In this document: positions 32,306 through 40,432 of the stretch, piece after piece | How the letters are laid out: the number at the start of each line of letters is the position of its first letter | How positions within the stretch are numbered: position 1 is the stretch's first letter | Assembly: GCF_050433445.1 (NCBI RefSeq) | Contig: NZ_JBNPXF010000006.1 | Location: 62,001 to 126,000, forward strand | DNA: 64,000 nt | From: Kroppenstedtia sanguinis | GTDB lineage: Bacteria; Bacillota; Bacilli; Thermoactinomycetales; DSM-45169 | Direction of reading: 5' to 3' | The notes under the pieces: model-generated | What the model saw: the letters and a program-made list of their open reading frames with translations, nothing else | Database searches by the model: none | Told to the model about the DNA's origin: nothing | Position numbers and translations under genes: made by a program

Positions 32306-32779
32306 TCACACCAAAATCAAAAACCAGATCAACAAACCTACCATCAACAGTCCCTTGATAAACAAACCCCCGAAAAAGCCCACCAGGGTGCCATATCCCA
32401 CCCGAAGGGCCTGTTGCCAATCCTTTTTCAGGATCCATTCCAGCAGGAAGACCGCCAAAAAAGGACCGATCAGGATGCCAAGGGGGCCGAAGGAGATGCC
32501 GACCAGGCCACCGAGGATGGCTACTGGGATGGACCATTTGGAACCACCATAGGTGCGAGCAGTAATGCCCCCGGCCACATAGTCGATGACCACCACCACC
32601 AGGGTGATCCCTACCGCCCCCACCCAGAAAGAGGTGGAGAGTACATCGGAGTCGATCAGAAAGTGATAAAGCAAAAAACCGATGAACAATAACGGGGCGT
32701 CCGGTAAGACAGGAAGGATCAGTCCCGCGAAGCCCAGGATAAACAACAACACCACCAGAATCCACCAAATAATTTCCAT
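32306..32779 (-). CDS. DUF456 membrane protein
   Basis: A 157-residue protein with four or five transmembrane segments and the DUF456 pattern: GFAGLILPVLPDAPLLFIGF near the start and IDYVAGGITARTYGGSKWSI in the middle, then GISFGPLGILIGPFLAVFLLE. Glycine-zipper-rich helices are typical. Function is not established for the family. The start codon overlaps the stop of the lyase gene (TAATG), so it is coupled to that operon. A truncated duplicate is found nearby. Confidence 0.88.
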   Translation of the reverse strand: MEIIWWILVVLLFILGFAGLILPVLPDAPLLFIGFLLYHFLIDSDVLSTSFWVGAVGITLVVVVIDYVAGGITARTYGGSKWSIPVAILGGLVGISFGPLGILIGPFLAVFLLEWILKKDWQQALRVGYGTLVGFFGGLFIKGLLMVGLLIWFLILV

Positions 32780-34080
32780 TATCCTTCTCCCTTCGCGGGA
32801 TCCGTGAATCTCGACGGAAAGAGATCGCTATAGTCCAGCATCCGATCCAAAGCCGTCAAGATCCCGATCTTCACATGAGAGTAAGTAAGTCCCCCTTGCA
32901 TGTAAGCCAGATAGGGTGGCCGTAGGGGGCCATCCGCCGACAACTCGATACTGGCTCCTTGAACAAAGGTTCCCGCCGCCATGATCACCGGATCTTCATA
33001 CCCCGGCATCGGGGAAGGCTCCGGCCGTACATGGGCATCCACCGGAGAAGCAGCCTGGATCCCTTGACAGAAAGCGATCAGCAGATCCGGATTCTCCAAA
33101 CGAATCTGTTGAATAATGTCAGTGCGCGGCTCCTGCCAACGGGGCGTCGATTCAAATCCAGCAGCCTCTAACATTGCCGAAGCGAAAAGAGCCCCTTTTA
33201 AAGCCTCCCCTACCACATGAGGAGCCAGAAAAAAACCTTGATACAGATCCCGGGTATAGCCGTGGGTGGCTCCTCCTTCTGCGAGAATTCCCGGAGCCAC
33301 CAGGCGAGCCGCGGCGCGATCCACCCACTTACGGCCACCAGCGATATAGCCACCGGACTTGACTAGGCCCCCACCCGGATTTTTAATGAGAGAACCAGCG
33401 ATCAGATCGGCACCCACATGAGTGGGTTCCCGCTCCTCCACAAACTCTCCATAACAATTATCCACAAAGATGACAGCATGAGGACAGAGCTCCCGGATCC
33501 TTTGGATCATTTCCCCGATCTCTGCCACCGTGAAGGAAGCCCGGGAGGAATAACCTCGGGAGCGCTGAATCCCGATACAACGAGTCTTCGGCCCAACAGC
33601 GGCTGTTACCGCCGGCCAATCCACCTGACCGTCAGAGAGGAGGGGGATCGCCTGGTAGCGGATCCCATGATCGGCGAGAGAGCCGGAACCATCCTTCTCC
33701 TTTCCGATCACCTGTTCCAGAGTATCGTAGGGAGACCCGGTGATATAGATCAGCTCCTCCCCTGGACGCAATACACCGAACAGACAGGCGGCGATGGCAT
33801 GGGTGCCGGAGATGATCTGAGGGCGGAACAAGGAGGTCTCCGCTCCGAAAATCTCGGCCACGATCCTCTCCAGACTCTCCCGCCCTAAATCATCATAGCC
33901 ATAGCCCGTAGAGGAGGCCAGGTGAATATCGCTCACCCCCTCCACCCGGTAGGCGTTCAGGAGACGCCATTGATGGTAGTCCACCCGTTCTTCAATCGCC
34001 TTCAACTTCGAAGCGATCCGGTGTTCCGCCTCTTCTTTCCACAGTTTGAGCTGGGTTCCATGTTTAAGATTCTTGTACAT
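32779..34080 (-). CDS. ynbB: PLP-dependent methionine gamma-lyase-like protein (YnbB family)
   Basis: About 433 residues, family of PLP fold-type I proteins annotated as methionine gamma-lyase-like or aluminium-resistance proteins. Visible: STGYGYDDLGRESLERI, FRPQIISGTHAIAACLFGVL, ITGSPYDTLEQVIG, FVDNCYGEF (PLP-ring Asp) and DLIAGSLIKNPGGGLVKSGG with the Schiff-base Lys. It follows hflX on the same strand, as in Bacillus (hflX-ynbB-glnR). The start is uncertain: ATG 34080 gives the best N-terminal agreement with Bacillus YnbB; ATG 34092 is an alternative; neither has a clear ribosome site. Confidence 0.88.
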   Translation of the reverse strand: MYKNLKHGTQLKLWKEEAEHRIASKLKAIEERVDYHQWRLLNAYRVEGVSDIHLASSTGYGYDDLGRESLERIVAEIFGAETSLFRPQIISGTHAIAACLFGVLRPGEELIYITGSPYDTLEQVIGKEKDGSGSLADHGIRYQAIPLLSDGQVDWPAVTAAVGPKTRCIGIQRSRGYSSRASFTVAEIGEMIQRIRELCPHAVIFVDNCYGEFVEEREPTHVGADLIAGSLIKNPGGGLVKSGGYIAGGRKWVDRAAARLVAPGILAEGGATHGYTRDLYQGFFLAPHVVGEALKGALFASAMLEAAGFESTPRWQEPRTDIIQQIRLENPDLLIAFCQGIQAASPVDAHVRPEPSPMPGYEDPVIMAAGTFVQGASIELSADGPLRPPYLAYMQGGLTYSHVKIGILTALDRMLDYSDLFPSRFTDPAKGEG

Positions 34081-34112
34081 TTCACACACCATTTCTCTAT
34101 TTCTGGTCCGTA

Positions 34113-35342
34113 TCAAATATCCTTCCGTATCAAACCCTTCATCTCCGGCGACATCCGTTCATAACGATGGAGCGGCAACCGAAATTCCACTTTCATCGTC
34201 AGGTCGTCCACCTCGGAATGAACGATCTCCGCCACCTGATAAAACCGGGAAATCATTTCCCCCCAGGACACCGGGATCTCCGCCGACCCGTGGATCTGAG
34301 TGGCGTTTAACACCTGATCGATCTTCTCCTTCAGTTGTTCTCGGTCGTCGGCATCATAAGCAGAGATCCGGATCGTCTCCCCCTCTGCGGACAAGATCGC
34401 TCCCGCCTCGCGATCCCGTTTGTTAAAGACCGTCAACACAGGAACCTCACCGGCACCCAAATCCGCCAGGACCCGCTCCACCGCCTTCATTTGTTCCATC
34501 GCTTCAGGGTGGCTCCCATCCACTACATGGAGTAGGAGATCCGCCTCTCCCACTTGTTCCAGTGTGGATCGAAAAGCCGCCACCAGATGATGAGGGAGAT
34601 TACGGATAAAGCCGACGGTATCCGTCAACAACACCTTTCCCCCTGAGGGCAGATCCAAAAACCGCGAAGTCGGGTCCAGTGTAGCAAATAACTGATCTTC
34701 CTCCATCACCCCGGCACCGGTCAAGCGATTAAAAAGTGTCGATTTTCCCGCATTGGTGTATCCGACGAGGGCCACTTGGATCATATCCATCTTTCGGCGT
34801 CGATTCTGATGCAATCGCCGGTGTTTGCGAACCCCTTCCAATTCCCTCTTCAAATCCCGAATGCGGCGCCGGATATGACGCCGGTCCGTCTCCAACTTTT
34901 TCTCCCCGGGACCGCGGGTTCCAATTCCCCCTCCTAACCGGGACATCTCTTTTCCTCTGCCGGTCAGCCGGGGCAAAGAATACTCCAGTTGGGCCAATTC
35001 CACCTGGAGACTTCCTTCCTTCGTGCGCGCGCGCATGGCAAAGATGTCCAGAATCAGTTGGGTTCGGTCCAACACCTTACAGGGAAACCGACGCTCCAGG
35101 TTCATCAACTGAACTGGGGACAACTCCCGATCAAAGAGGATCAGGTCGATCCTTTCCTCTTCCACGGTTTGAGCCAGCTCCTCCACCTTCCCCCGACCGA
35201 TCAGCCAACCCGGATCCGGCGCATTCCGATGCTGGATCACGGTGTCTACGACAGTTGCGCCCGCCGTATGGGCCAACCGCCCCAACTCGGTCAGAGATGA
35301 ATGAATGGAAGCCGTCTCCCTCCCACTGCCACAACCTACCAA
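34113..35342 (-). CDS. hflX: Ribosome-associated GTPase HflX
   Basis: A 409-residue GTPase that splits stalled ribosomes under stress. The N-terminal HflX domain contains GRGKVEELAQ and LILFDRELSP; the linker has GIGTRGPGEKKLETDRR; the G domain has G1 GYTNAGKST, G3 DTVGF, and G4 NKRD. The usual N-terminal ERALLVG motif extends upstream of the TTG assigned here: in-frame codons reach back to an AAGGAGG ribosome site, but no ATG/GTG/TTG follows it in frame. The start may therefore be a rare codon (ATC at the right distance). Confidence 0.92.
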   Translation of the reverse strand: MVGCGSGRETASIHSSLTELGRLAHTAGATVVDTVIQHRNAPDPGWLIGRGKVEELAQTVEEERIDLILFDRELSPVQLMNLERRFPCKVLDRTQLILDIFAMRARTKEGSLQVELAQLEYSLPRLTGRGKEMSRLGGGIGTRGPGEKKLETDRRHIRRRIRDLKRELEGVRKHRRLHQNRRRKMDMIQVALVGYTNAGKSTLFNRLTGAGVMEEDQLFATLDPTSRFLDLPSGGKVLLTDTVGFIRNLPHHLVAAFRSTLEQVGEADLLLHVVDGSHPEAMEQMKAVERVLADLGAGEVPVLTVFNKRDREAGAILSAEGETIRISAYDADDREQLKEKIDQVLNATQIHGSAEIPVSWGEMISRFYQVAEIVHSEVDDLTMKVEFRLPLHRYERMSPEMKGLIRKDI

Positions 35343-35432
35343 TAACGCTCGCTCACTACTGTTCTCCGTCTCGATCTTCCCTCATCCTCCTTGGAACGTG
35401 TAACCATCCTGTATGTCGATTATACCACGACT

Positions 35433-35465
35433 GAAAAAAAGAAACCCGGCACTTCCTGTGGCCGG
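35433..35465 (-). terminator. Terminator of spoVK
   Basis: CCGGCCAC/GTGCCGG arms with a one-base bulge, then TTTCTTTTTTT on the minus strand, directly after the spoVK stop. Confidence 0.78.
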
Positions 35466-35469
35466 AAAT

Positions 35470-36441
35470 TCAAGGAACAAACCCAAAGGGCAGCTCCGTC
35501 TCTTTTTTTTTCGGAAAGGAAAGGTCCTCCGACTGAAGCGTCATCAGTTCATCCCGGGACACATACCGACTGTCCAACAGTCGCACCGCCTGGTTCCGGA
35601 TCGCTTGCTCCACCAGATTCCTCACATAGCGTCCATTTCCAAAGGATTCGCCGGGAATCGTCGTCCTCTTCGCCAGATGGCGACGCAATTTCTCTAACGC
35701 CGGTCCCGAAAAACGATACTGCCGCTCCTCCAGCATTCCCCGGGCGATCCGGACCAGTTCATCCACACTGAAATCAGGGAAGCGGAGGTGGATCGGAAAG
35801 CGAGAGGGAAGCCCCGGGTTGGAGCGCAAAAACCGTTTCATTTCATCAGGATATCCCGCCAGAATCAGCACAAAATCATTTTTGTGATCCTCCATCGATT
35901 TGACCAAGGTATCAATTGCCTCTTTGCCGAAATCCTTTTCCCCACCTCGGGAAAGAGAGTACGCCTCATCGATGAATAAAATCCCGCCGAGGGCTTGCTT
36001 CACATGCTCCCTCGTCTTTTGTGCTGTATGCCCGATATATTCCCCCACCAGATCCGCCCGCTCCACCTCCAACAGGTGACCTTTACTCAGTATCTCCATC
36101 TCTTTGAGCAGATGGCCCATGATCCGAGCCACCGTGGTTTTCCCCGTTCCCGGATTTCCTTCAAAAACCATATGCAAAACCTGATTTTCCGTCATCAGCC
36201 CCGCTGCCGATCGCCGTTTACCCACCGTCAGCCAGGCATAGATTTCATGAATAAAATTCTTGATTCCCGAAAGACCCACTAGGCGGTCCAATTCCTCCAT
36301 GCATCGCCTCAAGGGAAGGTGTTCATCCCCTTCCCGATTGAGGCCCGGTAGTTCCCGGGATTGGAAAGAGGCGTTCCTCTTGCCGTGGTCCAATACCACA
36401 TGGAAGCGATGGGGTTCCTTTGTGATCACGCGGCTCGCCAT
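35470..36441 (-). CDS. spoVK: Stage V sporulation protein K, AAA+ ATPase
   Basis: A 323-residue AAA+ ATPase of the CbbX/SpoVK type, required for spore maturation in Bacillus. Walker A is FEGNPGTGKTTVARIMG, Walker B GILFIDEAYSLSRGG, sensor 1 VLILAGYPDEM, the Arg-finger region SRFPIHLRFPDFS, and the C-terminal lid FGNGRYVRNLVEQAI. The N-terminal 45 residues are a variable extension. AGAGGTG precedes the ATG. Located between hfq and hflX as in Bacillus. Confidence 0.93.
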   Translation of the reverse strand: MASRVITKEPHRFHVVLDHGKRNASFQSRELPGLNREGDEHLPLRRCMEELDRLVGLSGIKNFIHEIYAWLTVGKRRSAAGLMTENQVLHMVFEGNPGTGKTTVARIMGHLLKEMEILSKGHLLEVERADLVGEYIGHTAQKTREHVKQALGGILFIDEAYSLSRGGEKDFGKEAIDTLVKSMEDHKNDFVLILAGYPDEMKRFLRSNPGLPSRFPIHLRFPDFSVDELVRIARGMLEERQYRFSGPALEKLRRHLAKRTTIPGESFGNGRYVRNLVEQAIRNQAVRLLDSRYVSRDELMTLQSEDLSFPKKKETELPFGFVP

Positions 36442-36517
36442 ATCCGGTCACCTCTTTGCTGGAATCGGCTCATCTATATATACGCATCCGCCCAGCTATT
36501 GGTGAGTGGCTAAGAAT

Positions 36518-36548
36518 ATAGAAAAACCAAGTGGTTACACTTGGTTTT
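36518..36548 (-). terminator. Terminator of hfq
   Basis: A perfect 11-bp stem AAAACCAAGTG/CACTTGGTTTT (36523-36533 with 36538-36548) overlaps the stop codon, with TTCTATATTC after it. Confidence 0.82.
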
Positions 36549-36792
36549 AGCTTTCCTTATTGCTTTCATCATTGGGCATCAAGGACACCGACCGCACTGG
36601 GGTGAAGGTGGAGATCGCATGTTTGTACACCATCTGTTGTTTGCCGTCCGAGTCAATCACGATGGTGAAATTATCGAATCCCCGCACCAATCCCCGCAAC
36701 TGAAAACCGTTCACCAGATAGATAGTGACCGGCACCGATTCTTTGCGGATCTGATTTAGAAAAGTGTCCTGGACATTGATCGATTGCTTCAA
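36547..36792 (-). CDS. hfq: RNA chaperone Hfq
   Basis: An 81-residue Sm-like hexameric RNA-binding protein. Sm1 is NQIRKESVPVTIYLVNGFQL with RGLVRGFDNFTIVI, and Sm2 is QMVYKHAISTF (the YKHAIS motif binds U-rich RNA). Bacillus Hfq is 73 residues; the short tail PVRSVSLMPNDESNKES is slightly longer here. Located after miaA, the widely conserved order. GGAGGT precedes the ATG. Confidence 0.96.
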   Translation of the reverse strand: MKQSINVQDTFLNQIRKESVPVTIYLVNGFQLRGLVRGFDNFTIVIDSDGKQQMVYKHAISTFTPVRSVSLMPNDESNKES

Positions 36793-36837
36793 GGTTTGTA
36801 CCTCCTATGTACATTTGGCATTCGGCATTAGTTTACT

Positions 36838-37788
36838 CTATTCTTTGTACTGAGGGAAGTTTCCTGCTACAAGAGCGAGAATTTCTTTCCCTGAATTTTC
36901 CCTGGTAACATCAAACCAGTGGATCATGGACAATCGGCGAAACCAGGAAAGCTGACGTTTGGCAAATTTCCGAGTGCGCTGCTTGATCTGATCCACCGCC
37001 TCCTCCAGAGAAAACTCCCCTTCCAGGTAGCCCATCAATTCCTTGTAGCCAAGAGCCTGCATCGAAACGAGACCCCGGTGGTACCCCCGCTCCCGGAGCT
37101 CCTCCACTTCGTGTAGCAATCCCGCTGCCATCATCTGATCCACCCGAAGATTCACCCGTTCATAAAGGCGATCCCGGGGCATCGTCAGACCGATCCACAG
37201 CATCTGGTAAGGAGGAGGAGTCTGAGTCTGCACTTCTGTGAGAGGCTTTCCGGTCACGCGAAAAATCTCCAAGGCTCGGATCACCCGGCGTCGATCATTG
37301 GGATGAAGGCGAGCCGCCCCTTCCGGATCGACTGACTGCAACCGTTGGTGGAGCACCTCGTTTCCTTCTCGATCAGCCAATTGATGCAACTCCTCGCGGA
37401 AGCGAGGATCCTCTCTGACCCCAGGCAGTCGGTAACCATGGGTGACCGATTGGATATAAAGACCGGTTCCACCCACCAGCATCGGCAGATGTCCGCGGAC
37501 CTGGACCTCTTCAATCTTTTCCTGGGCTCGCTGCTGAAACTCCTCTACAGAGAAAGGAACATCGGGGTCCACCTGATCGATCAGATGATGAGGAACCACT
37601 GCTCGCTCTTCCTGGGATGCCTTGGCTGTTCCGATATCCATATAGCGATATACCTGCATGGAATCCCCTGAGATCACCTCCCCCTGAAACTCCCGAGCCA
37701 GGGAGAGACTAAGTGCAGTTTTTCCCACGGCAGTGGGCCCCACGATTACTAACAGATCTCCTTTAGGGTTCGAGGATTCCGAACGCAT
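36838..37788 (-). CDS. miaA: tRNA dimethylallyltransferase
   Basis: A 316-residue enzyme that adds a dimethylallyl group to A37 of tRNAs reading UNN codons. P-loop GPTAVGKTALSL, DSMQVYRYMDIGTAKAS, HHLIDQVDPD, VGGTGLYIQSV and the C-terminal RTRKFAKRQLSWFRR are the family motifs. Its product is further modified by MiaB, whose gene lies upstream in the same block. The gene overlaps the RsmJ-like methyltransferase by 26 bases. Confidence 0.96.
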   Translation of the reverse strand: MRSESSNPKGDLLVIVGPTAVGKTALSLSLAREFQGEVISGDSMQVYRYMDIGTAKASQEERAVVPHHLIDQVDPDVPFSVEEFQQRAQEKIEEVQVRGHLPMLVGGTGLYIQSVTHGYRLPGVREDPRFREELHQLADREGNEVLHQRLQSVDPEGAARLHPNDRRRVIRALEIFRVTGKPLTEVQTQTPPPYQMLWIGLTMPRDRLYERVNLRVDQMMAAGLLHEVEELRERGYHRGLVSMQALGYKELMGYLEGEFSLEEAVDQIKQRTRKFAKRQLSWFRRLSMIHWFDVTRENSGKEILALVAGNFPQYKE

Positions 37789-38533
37789 AGTTGGAAGCCT
37801 CCTTTACCACACGGAATCCAAGCCGTTCAAATTCTCCACTCATCAGCCGTTCCTTCAGCACCACCCGTTTCCGTGCCACCCGGAGTGCCTCCTGGACTGA
37901 TTTCGGATGCAATGGTTCAGGATTGGCCAGCATTTTTAAAGACTGGAGGGCGGAAGAACGAGTGACGGTCTGCCGGAACATCGGATCAAACAACACTACA
38001 TCGAAGGAGTCATCCTCTTGGTGCAAAAGAACCTCTCGGTAATCCGCACATACCACCCGAACCCTCTGCATCGCCTGCATCAGCCGCGGGGAAGCTGCCT
38101 GGTAATGCCCCAGGCCATAATCCACCAGCGTTGCGATCACCGGCTGACTTTCCAATCCCACCACTTCCCCTGCCTCTCCTGCCACATGAGCCGCCACAAT
38201 CGCATCGGCTCCCAGTCCTAACGTACAGTCCAGGATCCGATCCCCTGATTGCAGAGCTGCCGCAGTCACCAGGGCATCCGATCCTCCGGATGTCAGTGTC
38301 TTCACACGCGGAGCCGCCAGATTGGGGTGAAAACGGAAGGTATTCCCCTCCCGATCCTCCCAGTAGGCTCCATCACTTCCCACCACCACAGCGGCCTCTG
38401 CGGCAGTTTCCCCCATCATCTGGGTCAAGGATCGGCTCTCGCGGGGCAGATAATCTGCTCCCATCCTGCGGGCGATCCGTTCAGCCCATATGCGCTCTTC
38501 TTGCCGGGGCTGTCGGGAGGTTGTCACAAACAC
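37763..38533 (-). CDS. Class I SAM-dependent methyltransferase, RsmJ-like (DUF548)
   Basis: A 256-residue Rossmann-fold methyltransferase. Motif I is ILDCTLGLGADAIVAAHVAG, the acidic loop VVGLESQ, and motif IV VVLFDPMF (a DPPY-like site as in base N-methyltransferases). The N-terminal region with LTQMMGETAAEAAVVVGSDG and FHPNLAAPRVKTL is typical of a Firmicutes family related to RsmJ (16S rRNA m2G1516), but the target here is unproven. Start GTG at 38533 falls inside a tandem 18-bp duplication that also contains the mutL stop. Confidence 0.8.
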   Translation of the reverse strand: MFVTTSRQPRQEERIWAERIARRMGADYLPRESRSLTQMMGETAAEAAVVVGSDGAYWEDREGNTFRFHPNLAAPRVKTLTSGGSDALVTAAALQSGDRILDCTLGLGADAIVAAHVAGEAGEVVGLESQPVIATLVDYGLGHYQAASPRLMQAMQRVRVVCADYREVLLHQEDDSFDVVLFDPMFRQTVTRSSALQSLKMLANPEPLHPKSVQEALRVARKRVVLKERLMSGEFERLGFRVVKEASNYAFGILEP

Positions 38534-38566
38534 TCTTTACATCACCCGCACTCTCTACATCACCCG
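38531..38566 (-). repeat. Two tandem 18-bp repeats at mutL/methyltransferase junction
   Basis: Units 38531-38548 and 38549-38566 differ at one base. One copy contains the mutL stop codon (TAG); the other contains a TAA in the same place and ends in the GTG start of the next gene. Confidence 0.7.
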
Positions 38567-40432
38567 TTTAAACATCTTTTCAATTTCATAAGTGGAGAAA
38601 TGAACCAGAATCGGTCGGCCATGAGGGCAGGTGTAGGGCGTCATACATGCCCGCAATTGTTGAATCAAGCTTTCCATCTCTTCCCGCCGGAGATGGCGAT
38701 TCGCCTTGATCGCCGCTTTGCAGGCCATCAGCTTGGCTCCGTCATCCTGCAACCGGGCCAGATCCACCCGCTCTCCCCTCTTCACCCAGTCGAGAACTTC
38801 CCACAACAACTCTTCTTCGCTCCCTTTAGGAAACCAAACGGGATGGGAGCGCACCAAAAAGGAGGTGTTTCCAAAGGGATCCATCTCAATTCCCATCTCC
38901 GTCAGATGGGGTATCCATTGGCGAATGATCTGAGTTTCCGCCGGAGTACATTCTACCGTCAACGGCATGAGCAGGGATTGTAACCTGCCATCCCCCTCCT
39001 GCATCCGACGGTAAAATCGTTCATAATAGATCCGTTCATGCGCTGCATGTTGGTCCATCAGGAAGAACCCATCCTCGGCCTGAGCGATGATGTAGGTTCC
39101 GTGAATCTGGGTTAAGGGGGTTAAATCGGGCAATTCCCCACCGGGGGTACTCTCCTCCACTTCGGTCTCCTGCACGGGAGCGGTTTTTGCCTCCTCCTTC
39201 TCTGCGGAAGCCCTATCCCCACTGGGATCCACCGGCTCGGGAGTCGAAGAAGTCAAGGGAGACAAAGGTGCAGGCGAGGAAACCCACCTCGGCTCTGACC
39301 CCAATGCTGCCTCTTTTTCCCGGATCTGCCAATTCTCCCCTTTCTTCCCTCTGTGGGAAACCTCATCACTCCACTGCAACTGCTGCTGTACTGGGTGAGA
39401 TCCCCGCTGATACTCCTGTCGGGGAGAGGCGGCTTGGGGGATCAAGACATGTTCGCGGAACAAAGCCTGCAATCCCGCTTCGACCAGACGACAGAGCTCC
39501 TTCTCTTTACTCAGTCGCACCTCCAATTTGGCCGGATGCACATTCACATCCACCAACTTGGGGTCCATACTCAAAGAGAGAACCACAATAGGATAGCGCC
39601 CAATAGGCAACAAAGTGTCATAACCCCGGAGAACCGCCTGGGACAGGGGAAGGTTCCGGATGTAACGTCCATTGATCATGATTGAAATATAGGAACGGTT
39701 GGACCGGGTCACCTCTGGCTTTGCCGCCAGTCCCTCCACACTGAAGTCCATATCTTCCACAACGATCGGCAACATCTTACGTGCTACCTGTTTCCCGTAC
39801 AAGACATGGGCCACATGAAGCAATTTTCCATCTCCCGGAGTCCGAAACAATTCTTTTCCGTTATGCGTCAGGGCAAAGGAGATGGTCGGATGCGCCAAGG
39901 CTTGTCTTCCTACATGATCTGCTACATGACTAACTTCAGTGTTGACGGTTTTTAAATATTTCAAACGGGCGGGAGTATTGAAGAACAGCTCCTCCACGCA
40001 CACTTCAGTTCCGGGAGAACGGGCGGCATCTTCTGTGGACAGTAGTTTACCACCTTCCAGCACCAGCCGGGTCCCGATCCCTTCCGATCGAGCCGTGGTT
40101 AAGGTGAGTTTGGAGACAGAAGCGATACTGGGCAACGCCTCCCCTCGGAATCCCAGGGAACGGATAGAAAACAAATCCCGTTCCCGGCGAATTTTACTGG
40201 TGGCATGCCGTTCAAATGCGAGAAGAACATCTTCCCGGTCCATCCCCTTCCCATTGTCGGAAACCCGGATCGAGCGGATACCTCCCTCGTGGATCTCAAT
40301 GTGAATTCGATTCGCTCCTGCATCGAGTGCATTTTCTACCAGCTCCTTCACCACGGATGCCGGTCGTTCCACCACCTCTCCTGCAGCGATGCGGTTGGCC
40401 AATGAATCGTCCAGCAAACGGATCTCACCCAT
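38555..40432 (-). CDS. mutL: DNA mismatch repair protein MutL
   Basis: A 625-residue mismatch-repair ATPase. The N-terminal GHKL motifs are LVENALDAGANRIHIEI, SDNGKGMDREDV and LGFRGEALPSIASVS, then ATRSEGIGTRLVLEGG-like loop IGTRLVLEGG. A Pro/Ser/Glu-rich linker covers about residues 335-430. The C-terminal endonuclease domain keeps the metal-binding DQHAAHERIYYERF (DQHAx2Ex4E form) and CPHGRPILVHF, so it is a nicking MutL like that of Bacillus. The start overlaps the mutS end by 8 bases. Confidence 0.96.
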   Translation of the reverse strand: MGEIRLLDDSLANRIAAGEVVERPASVVKELVENALDAGANRIHIEIHEGGIRSIRVSDNGKGMDREDVLLAFERHATSKIRRERDLFSIRSLGFRGEALPSIASVSKLTLTTARSEGIGTRLVLEGGKLLSTEDAARSPGTEVCVEELFFNTPARLKYLKTVNTEVSHVADHVGRQALAHPTISFALTHNGKELFRTPGDGKLLHVAHVLYGKQVARKMLPIVVEDMDFSVEGLAAKPEVTRSNRSYISIMINGRYIRNLPLSQAVLRGYDTLLPIGRYPIVVLSLSMDPKLVDVNVHPAKLEVRLSKEKELCRLVEAGLQALFREHVLIPQAASPRQEYQRGSHPVQQQLQWSDEVSHRGKKGENWQIREKEAALGSEPRWVSSPAPLSPLTSSTPEPVDPSGDRASAEKEEAKTAPVQETEVEESTPGGELPDLTPLTQIHGTYIIAQAEDGFFLMDQHAAHERIYYERFYRRMQEGDGRLQSLLMPLTVECTPAETQIIRQWIPHLTEMGIEMDPFGNTSFLVRSHPVWFPKGSEEELLWEVLDWVKRGERVDLARLQDDGAKLMACKAAIKANRHLRREEMESLIQQLRACMTPYTCPHGRPILVHFSTYEIEKMFKRVM

